From Ophiura sarsii (lineage: Eukaryota > Echinodermata > Ophiuroidea > Amphilepidida > Ophiuridae), in contig CM069452.1 in assembly GCA_035610835.1 (NCBI GenBank), forward strand, positions 28,694,143-28,758,142: DNA of 64,000 bases, read 5' to 3'. A program made the position numbers and the translations under genes. The notes beneath the pieces are model-generated. The model was given only the letters and a program-made list of their open reading frames with translations, was not told the DNA's origin and did not search any database. Numbering within the stretch: the stretch's first letter is position 1; every line of letters starts with the position of its first letter. Shown in pieces: positions 49,001 through 61,000 of this stretch.

Positions 49001-52000
49001 TGAGGTGTTCCGCTTGTCGTAATAAATGGCTTCAGGACCTGATAGCAGAGGACACTACCGGCAGTATAGAGGATAATTTGGAATGTATAACTGACACTCA
49101 GGAACCTATTCCGATTGCTGATGTAAACAACTATCGGAATTGTTGTAAGTTGTTGATAATTATTAAGGGCTCTTGCCCAAACACAAGTACAGGAAAGCTC
49201 GAGGAAAGAGCAGGGAAAGCGCGATCCTTTTTTCTATATTGTTAAAAGGAGTGACAAAGGATTGGTGATTAACACCTCAATGGGTACTTCAAATTGAATG
49301 GTCTATTTGTGTTTGGGCAAGAGCCCTATCTGTTTGGTAAATACCAATAACACTCAAATAGACAACATGTTGAGAGAATTTTCTGACCCTCACATATCTT
49401 AACCATAGGCTCACAGATGAAACGCTATAAAAGTTAATTGTTATCGGCGTTTTAGTGACACGCCGTTTAGGCTACTATAACGGCGGGATTTTCTCGTTGA
49501 GGCTCAGAGATAATCTAAAGTAGCTGGTACGCACATTATATTCATAATTTGCATAACTCTGAAATAATTGCTACACTCTATAAAACTATTAAAATGACTA
49601 GATATTTAGTCCAAGGGAGTCTTTGAACCTAGTCAAAATGGTCAAGAATCAAATGCAAATGCCTAAGTCTCCTTCCATTAACGCGTAAAAGTCTTATTTA
49701 TTTGTCAGCTACAAATAGTTACTGTAGGATACACACCACTAAAAACACACACCTATACCTACCATAATTAACCCATTTTCTCGCTCATAAAGCAACTGGT
49801 TGCTTCAACTTTACATTTCATCAAAACAACAACAATATATATATAAGATCAAGGCAAAATGTTCGAGAAATGCGCCGTCGAAGATACGAATGTTTTTAGA
49901 ACGCACAGGCCTAGCCTAGGTCTAAGCGATTCTAATCAATTATTGAAGTCTCTAAAATGAATATATAATCATATAAAATTGGTCAAAAGAAGAACATTTG
50001 CACTGATATTGTTTGGTAATCTTCATTTAAAAACAACCCAATCAAAATGTTAGCCAACAACACTACTTTTGCAGCAATTTTATATATTTAATTTTGAGGC
50101 GTTTAGTGGACTGTTCCATTATTTATTTAGTGGTGTGGATCTTGTACGTTTTCGTGACACAGGACCATCGAATTTGTATTTGACTTTGAATAATAATGAT
50201 ATATCTCTAAAGTGTACCTCGGACTAAACTTGTCATTTTGGGTATCCACTTTTCACCATACTGGTCTGATCCTTCTATAATCTCATTGTAACCAAGGCTT
50301 GCGTGATTAGTCGATCATTCCACTATGTAATTGAAGCCACAATGGGTTTTCTAGCCATTAGCTCTTTTTAATAATGAATAAATCGCTCGATCTAATTTGA
50401 TCGGGTGAACATGGTCACCTTATACTTATACAGGGTGTCTCAAAAATTACAACGCACCTACAGGTGATCGTAACGTCCTTAACGAGTGTCGGATAGAACA
50501 GTTCGGAAGGAGTGTACTTTAGATCCCAGATACTGGTAGACTAGTATCGTTCAATACAATTTTATATCGTTCGATTCTGCAATACCAAATTGTGTTTCAG
50601 TATCGAGCAATATTGAAACATTTTTATGTTCCAGTATTGGCCGATACTGGTATACATATGCTGAACGATATTGGTACATAATTTTATTCCAGTATCACCC
50701 GATACTGGTACATTTTATATGTCTCAGTATCGTCCGATACTGGAACACTGACTTTGTACCAGTATCGAACGATACTGGGTGTTCTAGCATCGGACGATTA
50801 CTAGTACAGTCCAGAATTAGGGACCTAAAGTACACTTTTCCAACAGTTCAAACGACAAAATAAAGTCAAATTAATAAAGTCATATTGATAATTCTGTCAA
50901 TCTTGTAAAAAACAAGTAGTCCGCCTCATAACAGTGATGATATTCGAAATTAAAAATCATAACGATATTTTGATTTATTAACTAATAAAAGAGGCAACTT
51001 GTTTTAAAAATATTGCAAAAAATTAGACAATGCAGTTTAAAATTGTATTCAGATTACACATGGCCATATCTGAGCATCTAGCGTGTTGTACATACATTGA
51101 TGATGAAAACAAGGATCAAATTTTGAATCCATACATTAGCCTAGTTCTATACCACCTGTGAGAATATCATATTGTTGAGTAAACACTACTACTCCACTTC
51201 ATCTAATATCGTACAGGGTGTATGGTGCGTCAATCAAATACATTCATTGAAAAAATAGAGACCACCAGTGTTTACACTGGCTCCGATATCTGCATAATTG
51301 CCTTTTGCGTGACAACGGCTGGATACGTCCATAGCGAGTTAGTTTTCAACTGCATAAGAATGCCAATGAGAAACGGTCTACGTGTCAGATCGGCTCATAA
51401 TTTTGCGAAATTAAAATTGTGAAAAGGATAGAAAATAAAATTATTGACAATTTTCAAAAAAAATTGACAATGTTAGAAAATGTTGGAAACATTTTAACAA
51501 TGTTTGAAATTGATTGCAAAACTTCGATAATTTAGAATTTTATCTACGCCAAGATCATGTAGATGATGAGGAATTTATTCTGAACTAAATCCAATGTTAA
51601 TATGCTTATAGCAATCACGTCCCAGGTAAGGTCCTTCGTAATCGTGCTTCAGAGTGACGCCATCACTTTTTCGATTAGTTGATCATGGATAGCTTTTTAT
51701 TTTCAGTTGATTGATGCACCCTGTGTGCAAACTGATTGGCAATCTGACATTTTGGCGAAAAAACTCCATCTACCTCATATGCCATGTCAGAATTTTAATA
51801 ACTATCGTGATCTTTACGTGTCTCAACTGTCAATACTACGATGGCACAGGAGTCTTGTCCAGAGCTGTCTATTTGCAGCTATTATCCCTACATCCCCTTA
51901 TGACATTTAACTCGCGGATTTGTGCTCAGTTTCAGACATCTTAGCAAACTGAGATATCAAAAAAATCATCTGCCTTTCCGACCAAGGAAATACGTGTATC

Positions 52001-55000
52001 ATTTATGAGCCATTAAACATTTAGCGATTCTATTGACTGCTTATATTAGTTTTATTATTCTAGTGGCTGTTACTAGTGACGTTGCTATGCACTAGGGTTG
52101 ACATTAGGGATGGGGGATGTGTGATCGAAGGGGGAGGGGGGGGGGGGGGGGGGATGGGGCAACCGACTAATTTTGATTAATAAATGATTGTCCATTTCGT
52201 TTGGAGGGGGGGGGGGGGGGGGGCGGCGGGGCGAGCCTTTTGGCAGGTGGAATTCCCCTCAACCCCAGGTTACGACCCTGGCTGTTACGCATATCCGCAA
52301 GCGATTCTTTGTTTCGTAACCACGAATATTTTCGTTTTGTTCCACTGCAATCATGCAAATAACTTGGACTTACTTATTCTTAAAATTGTAAAATGACATG
52401 TTGCACACAATTCTGCCACACTGAGATTCGGAACACTAGCCTATCTTTCGCTTATGAGACCTCCGCTCCAACCATTTGGTTGACAGCTGAATTTATTTAC
52501 ATAATAATAAGTGCGTAATAATCGCGAACATTCTGTGAACATTCTGTGAACCGCGCACTAGCTACGATGCTGTAATACCAGGCTTGGTTACAAGAAGATA
52601 TACCGTATTACATCCCACAATAGTATTCGATTTTGATAAAGTACCCACGAAAACTTTGAAATAAAACCGCTGTAACCGATAAGTCCCCTTATTAGATCGC
52701 AGATACCCCGGCAGAATCATGCGTAATCTAGTTGCTGGCATAGATATTTTGATCTTTAAAATTTGCCCAAGATGTCATTTCGTCCGTGGGGAACATGAAA
52801 TCGAGACCTGTGAAATAAATACAAAATGTCAAAGGATTGTTTTTTGTGTGTCACGCGATTTGTTTTCAGTCGATACCATTGTTACATCTTGTTCATTACC
52901 AAAATTGACACATGTATGCTCAAAAGTCTTTAAAGTAAATACTATTGAGCATTATAGTGTCAATGTTCTGGCATAGGCAATTTCATCTATTCTTAAGGTT
53001 CCCACACATGCATATCGGTCAAAATGGCCGATTTGGTTAAACTGCTATTCATACATGTATATTACCCTTTAACCTTTGATGAAACCCATTTTCTGTGTAC
53101 CCTCGCTTTTATACTCGATATCGGCGATATCGAAGTTAACCCCACCAACGACAGGAAGGAGCTAATTAAAAATAGGTTGACAATACCGCTTTATAATAAG
53201 CAATTCTGATGTCAATCATATGAATTATATCACGTGTTTTACAGCTGGACCGAACATCACTGTCTACCCACCAAAAATCGTAGTCAACGAAACGGGATCG
53301 TTTGTCGCGAATTGCACCGCGTTAGGAGAGCCATTTCCAGAAGTCGAATGGGACACAAGTTGGCTTCAATCCGAGTACGAGATAGTGCCTATACCAAGGG
53401 GACTTCAACTTAGGGTGTACAACGTGTCAGAAGATGACTATGGTACGATCACGTGCTATGGGAGTAACGCTGCTACCAGATCGGAGGCAGATGTACAAGT
53501 TATTGTTAATGGTAAATATAGATAGATTTAAAACGACATTTATAAACATTTAAAATAGTAGTTCCTATTATTTGATCAACTTGGTATCGTATAAAAGCTT
53601 TTAGTAACAGATCTCTGCTGGGAAGTGTTGAAGCCCTCATTTTGTCTTCAAATTTGTTAGCAAGTTGACATGTGTTATGATAAAACTTAAAGACCCTCCA
53701 AGTGGTAAAGCAATACGAGCCATAATTACCTCAAAATCATAGGTTGAAAGACAGATTATTACCAACTTGGAGGCTGTCGTTGCAATTACTGATTGTAGTA
53801 ATTATATTTTTCCCAACTCCACTACAGCGCCTCCCCGTATTCTGTTCTTGGGCAAGCCGACGAAGTATTTTCACTGGTGTATCCCGTTCAACGTTACCGG
53901 TCACCCCACACCAAGATTTAATTTCACCCAAGATAACAAGCATATCGGTAAAAAGGTTTTTGCTGTGCTGCGAGTTTGGCCTAAGAAGTCCGAAAGTGAA
54001 CACGGAGCCCGTCAGTACTCGGGGTGTCTAGAATTTGAGACAGCGTCGCACTACGATAACGGAAACTACACGTTACGAGTGGATAATTTTCTTGGGGAAG
54101 ACGTAGATTCGTCAATATGTGAATTCATCAAAAATCCAGGTAAACTTTAAATATATATCGACAACTGTTCATAAGTCGAGTCGTTTATCATCGAGCCGGC
54201 GATTGATATTTAAGCGAAGATTTTTTAAGCGAAGATTGATCGATAAAGTTCGATCGTCGGTTTATCATTTCAACATTGTCCCTTCGAAATAAAAAAACCC
54301 TGACGTTTTGGTTTAAAACATATAGAAATAGTGATTGTATTGTTTATTATTACTGTTTGAATGATTCATTTACATACTTATATAAAACACAAACAATTAT
54401 ACACTAATGTAAAGCAACTTAAATTGTGGGTATATTTTCGAATAAAATAAATCAATGTTTGTGCCAATGTATGTCCCCGTAAGAAGCATCCTGTTTATTC
54501 ACATCTCCTTAATATATCTTATATTATTAGAAACATCAATTGATTCTTTTGTCTTACTTGATCTCTTTTGTTGCACCAATCGAACATAAAACAAAACAAA
54601 AATACAGGAGTGCACTTTCCATCTCCCAATTCTGGGGGTGGCAATTCCCATGGCCGACCGCAGGGCAAGGATAATATTGACTCGAATACACCAGTAATGC
54701 CTTATAAGGATAGCTCATCTTCCCCAGTAAGTCTATCGGTGTTGAAACAAAAAGATGTTGCAAGAAAGTGTTGGATAAGTTTGCCAGTTGATATGTACGC
54801 TTCTTATAGCATTGTTGCATGCTGCTTTGCTTGCTTGAGTTTGCCACCTGATATCTGAGTGACGAAAGTGTGTTTTTGACCATTCTTCCGTTCATGCCCA
54901 GTCCGCACACACCTACCTTCTCAGTCCATTTTTGCTCGTATTATTTTTATATTGCTTAATCCTTTCAACTCGTTATCCTTTATCGCGTCTTCCCTGTTTC

Positions 55001-58000
55001 AGGTCTGATAGCGGCCCCCATGAAAAATAGTTCTTTAGTGTCGAAAATGTCCTTTAAATTTTCTGGGTACTTACGCTGGCCACCACGATTATATTGCACT
55101 TAACACAAAAAGTTTCAGACCAGATGCTTTGATGTTGTCTAATTCAAAATCAATAATCGGTACCAAAATAATCTGAGATATGGATTTAATAAGCAAATTT
55201 CTTCTCCGTAGTTTGATACCTCAATCATTAAAATCGAATAGATCTTTTTAAAGTTATGACGATTTCAATAACCACGCCTAACGTCAACAAAGATACATTA
55301 GAATCGGTTTTTATGGGATATTATTGATTGTCAGGTAGTTGGACGAACGGGTAACAGGCATGGCAAGGGGGCTTTAAACACACATTTTCACTGCGTAATA
55401 TACCATATGATCCCATTTTAGATATTGATTTTGGATTAGCCAACATCAAAACACCTGGTCTGGAACCTTTTGTGTTAGGTGTAGGTTATCCGTGTAACCA
55501 TGCCTCAAGGGACTAAAAAGGGGAACCGCACCCGGCCTATTCTACAATCAATTGAACCGGTGCATGACATCAAATTCATTGTATGCACCGTGCTACCAAA
55601 TTGGACATTATGTTGAAACAGCTGTGTCTTCTTTCTGAAAATCTTAAACACAGTTGTCATTCCTTTTAAGATGGCAGCTAACCCGTAAAATTAATAACCT
55701 CGAAGAGGTGCGATCATTGGAAATATACGCTCTGAAATCAATGCACTGAGTTAGATGAACTAAGTAGAAGTATCACCAAATTGTATCGCCATGTTGTATC
55801 TTGAATCAGTCCCTTTATCTTAGTTGCCCAGGCAGAAATTCGTCCTACGCGTTCAAGAAGGCCTTTCAAACATCTTCAATATTTTATAATCATAACATCA
55901 ATATTTATCGGGGATATTTTATTCATATTCCCTGTTTGTCGTATGGTGAATAAAGTAAATACACAACTTGAGCTTTGCTTACCTTCCGTGCTACGCTATA
56001 TGTTATTGTTTGTTTGCTTGCATGCATTTACTATTGATTTGCGTTTTGATGTTATGTGTGCTTGCGCTTTTTTGTGTTGAATTAGCTGGCGGGCCTATTT
56101 TTCGTCCTGATGTCTTCCGCTCTGGACAACTTACTGTGCATGTAAGTATTATGTAAATATTTTGATTTGTAAAGAGCTTACATTTTTTCTTTAAACATCT
56201 AAAACGATGTAAATCAGACCACGGTATGTGGAAATCGACAAAGAACTTATTGAGTTATGAATACAAAAAAGGATGATGAAATAGAAATTCACTTTTTCAC
56301 TCGAAGCTTCTGATTCCATTTAGTCAAAACAAGATTACTTAAAAAACAAAACGTGCGTCGGCTTGCAAGTAAATTGTGACATTAAAAGGGTTTGACGTCA
56401 CTAGACATACCATAGGCAAGGTCGATGAATAGGGAAAAAGGGGAGAAAAAAAAATCAAATTAGGTATTTTTCCGGCGGATGATGGAAATAAGGGATTCAG
56501 TCTAGCCGGGTATTTCATAATACTTCAAAATACTATTGGCATTGATGCAAAATAGATATTTATTGTTGATTGTATAAGGGTTTGGAAACCTGTCGGAGAT
56601 CACTTCTCAATTTCCGTAACTCTTACATAAAAGATTACGAGTAGAATTGCACGTTGTGAGATCGTGAATAGTTTGCATTAAAGCAATTCCCACAATGCAG
56701 TCCGATATTATTATTTCTTTTTATCTCACCTGCTGGCTAAACATACCTCAGTACTCCATCAATGCCATTAAACTAATTTCTTGCACCTGCTGATCAATTT
56801 AATGGGGGACAACCCTGGACGGAATCAATCCATTGTCTCGGCACATACCTGAGGCACTGATGTATGACAGTGGACGTATCATATGCAACCATGCTATTTT
56901 AAGACAAACCCTAATGACGTTTCGGCTTGGGAGATAACATGTACACCCAGTAAATGCTAGCGCGCTGGATACTCGAAGAAATGTATTTCAAAAAGTGCCC
57001 CGCAAGAGATTGTCAATCAGGAGGAGCTGGGAAACAAATACGCTCCAAGAAAATGTATTGAGCTCTCCCAGTATGCCTCACTTTCGTCATGTATCCTGGG
57101 AGTCTGTCTAATGTGTCTTCTGATTCCCATTGACATTATATTGCATTGAAAAACTTACTTTTGCTTTTCTTAAAGACCCTATATTTTGAGAATAAACTCA
57201 TATACAACATGTACAAAGATAACAAACAAAAACAGTTAGATGTGTGCCTAAATTGGACCTATATCCACAATGTTCAAGGAGGTGGAGGACAAGTGACCTT
57301 TCCCTGTTAATCACTCTTATAGCACATGTTTGGCACTGCAGCTTTATTTAAGTATGCTGGACTACTCAAATATATTCTTTGAAATACGCTATAGAGTCCA
57401 CTGTTATAGTCATTTATACGCTATACATGCATACCACGAAGTCAAAATGATCTTCACATCACCCATCGTTCAAACATTTATATAAACACCCCCGTTGCAA
57501 ACATTTCAGTTTTCACTGGTATTTTATTTTCATTCTACGCTAGCTATCATAACAGTCTAAGTCACTTACAAGTCACTTTCTACTCTGGATCCTAGCGTAT
57601 GTTGTTTCGCAGGTCTGCCTATGAAGTCTAAATACTCAACATGCTCAATATGACATAACTTTGAAAACGTCTTAGTTTGTCCCCAATAGATTATTACTAG
57701 TTACCACAATGTTTGCAGTTTTTTACTGTGAGCATACCGAAGTAACACCACAGAAGAGCGTGGGTGGTGTCACGCGCGTTCACACACCACTGTTTGATGA
57801 TCAAGTGGATTGCAAAATGTTCTAGCCAATCTCGCTCTAGGGAAACTCATGTTTATTTCCCTTTTGAGTTTAGATTGTCTAAAGCATTATATGAAATGTA
57901 CTTATCAGTTTATGTCGATTGCTTTATTGCCAGTAGCTGATAGAGATACATTTTTAGCTGTATTGTATATATTTGTGCGGGCTTGTGTAGTGGTTTTGTG

Positions 58001-61000
58001 ATATTGATTGTTGTTATGCACTGGTGATATTTTGTACACAGATTGTGGTTTGTAATGTTTGCAATAAGTACCTATTAGTACGTAAAAGAATTATACACGT
58101 ATTACATTCGAATCGGAAATCGAATGTACTATTAAAGTCACGTATTTCATTCGAAGGAATTTAATTTAAGCTTGAACGGTCTCTACATAGTCAGCACTGC
58201 CAAACCAGTACGTATGGCTCTTGCGCATATATGGCTTGTACGCAAGACTTATACGATAGTTGCCAAAGTAATGAACATCGAACTGAGACAAATACAGGTA
58301 TTGGCCATATCTTGCCAGACGTCCCGTACGGAATAAACCGTGGACAACTACTACGCATTTTAATTGGTTTGAGCAAGCGCACATAAGTTACGAGACGTCA
58401 TAGCAAGACATTGCCCAAATATGTGCATTGGTCTCACAATTGTTAAGGTTACATACTTGTGCGTATGGTGATGCATAATATTATATATCTAAAGTAATAC
58501 GTACAAGTCACCTATACGGACAGGCCATACGTAGTACTGTTGCAGTTCGGACTTAGCTGGAATTCTGTTGAACATGTTAACGTCAAAGATCGAGGTACTA
58601 TGTCAAATACTTGCTTGAACCGATTCAAAATCAATGTCGTTCCATATTCTTCTGCTACACATAGATGTCTAAATGACATCAGGTTAAGGTCGCGATATCA
58701 CGCTGAAGTATATGTATCAGGCCGCAATGCAAAACGAATACGCATGGCTCATACGTATAAGTTACTTGTGCGTAAGTCTTATACGATAGTCGCCAAAGCA
58801 ATATTTTGCAGTGCGGCCATATACATATGTGCCAAGACATACTTCAGCGGGATGTTGCGACCTCCCTCAACCGGACGTCATTTTGACATCTGTGCATAGC
58901 AGAGGAGCCATACGTACCCGTGTTGCAGTGGAAGCTTAAATTAACACCGGTCTGCCAATAGTCAGCAATCTCTGTACATTGCATATGATTTTAATAGTCG
59001 ACGCTCCTTCTCTTTCCACTAGGTCCTCGTCGTCATCCTCGTATTCGTCGTTGCCGTCGTCATCTTTGTCGTCGGCGCCATATTTTTCAGGCGACGCTAC
59101 AAACACAGACAACGTCACAGATACCCGGATGTCACCGATGGCAGCGCCGATCCATTTACATCACCGGTATCCTGTATCGATGGCAGACGACTTCACGAGC
59201 AGAATGACCTTCATATGATACCCAACCCACACTATATGATGAGATCTGACAAAGGCAATGCAACAGGTGAGGTATTAAGTAACTGGAAAAGAATGCTTTA
59301 CTTCAATAGCATCCATTGCATACTTCTATCGCATACTTATTGTTTAAAAACGATAGTGTTGTGTCAAAGGTTCATTATCAGTTCCCGGTAAGGGAGAGAA
59401 TCCATTGTGACTTAAAGTCAGAAAAGAATATATAATTTGCAGTTGAGAAATATTTAGATTTAAAACATGGCATATTAAGCCAAATGACACAGATTCTTAA
59501 CGATTGTTGTTTTAACCTACTGGTATTATATTTTGAAACTCACTGATACTTTTAAAGCAAACTTTAATGCGAAACAATGTTAGCGATTCCAGGTTAATTT
59601 GTTAAAGAAGTGCCTAAAGTGACCAGGTTCAGCATAGGCGTTTGCAAACTGAATGAAAAATGATTTAATTAAATAGTTGCATTTAAATCTTATTGCATTT
59701 CAATCTTATTATGGTCGTTGTTACTTGAGCCATCGTGTTTATTTGAGATGAAGATGCTACATGTCACCAAATCTTGTGTAATTGCTTAACTCTACCGTGA
59801 AGATGTATTAATTTATTTCGATAAATACACTAGAAAAAGATTACAAAACTAGACCAGTTTTTGCCGTATTCTAACAATAAAGTTATACTGTGAATGTCCT
59901 ATCAGTTTTCAGGAAATCAATTATCGAATTATCACATGTGCTACGCTTCGCTCTTCACACAGGTATCAAGCTAATCAACAGAAAATTCGTGCGATTTATA
60001 GGCGAGTTAGGAGAAGGTGCATTCGGTGTGGTTTGTCTCGGGGTTTGCGAGAATCTCACGGAACAGGGTGAAACCACAATGGTTGCGGTAAAAACCCTGA
60101 AAGATGCCTCCATCGGTGACGCTCGAAAAGATTTCGAACGAGAAGCGGAACTGTTAGCCAAATTGCAGCACGACAACATCGTTACCTTCTACGGCGTCTG
60201 TATGGACAAAGAACCGTTTCTAATGGTATTTGAATACATGGAAAATGGCGATCTTAACAATTATCTCAGGTGAGGAAATATTATCAATTCAATTTGACTG
60301 GAAAACGTGTACTAAGGCATCAATGCAAAACTAGTACGCATGGCTCATACATATAAGGGACTTGTACGTAAGACTTATACGATGGGCCCAAAGTAATATC
60401 TTGCAACATCATGTAACGTACAAAGTACCAATGGCAATTAAACTTAACTGTTGCAAATATTTTTCTAATAATATAGAAATGTTTGCAATGGTATCTACCT
60501 ATGGGGATGCAAGTTATTACGTACAAGTCACTTATAATGTAGAGTCATACGGCCTTGTTTTGCAGTTCTCCCCAATCAGAATCATACCCGAACTCGGCTA
60601 ATATTCTTATCGATTTCCAGATTTCCCTTTGACATAATACAATACATATCAATTTGTCTGGAAGTCAAGAAGTCCCCTTTGGTTCTGTATCAAATCAGCA
60701 CAAAAAACCCCACCACACCAAGTTTTTGTAGATGAGATCGTCATGACTGTGATTTCATCGTCTTAATGGTGTTAGAATGTATGTAACATTTAGATCGTGG
60801 CGTTTTATTTATTTAGAACAGTAGGATGAATTAATGCATTTATGTACTCATTAATTATAAATAAGTATATACATGTCCTTCAGATATTTATTTTTATTCT
60901 TTGTTATTTCATTCAAAATGACTGAGACACAAATGAAATTTAATAAAATGACAAAATGTAATGTCTTACGAACATTAAGTAATAGATGATTAATTAACCC

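Noticed and set aside
51222..51422. 66-codon open frame
   Set aside because: Lies within the CAGGGTG-ended element and has no domain.
56087..56142. Extra Trk exon between linker and TM exon
   Set aside because: Linker and TM exons already join in phase 0. This segment ends out of phase and encodes nothing Trk-like.
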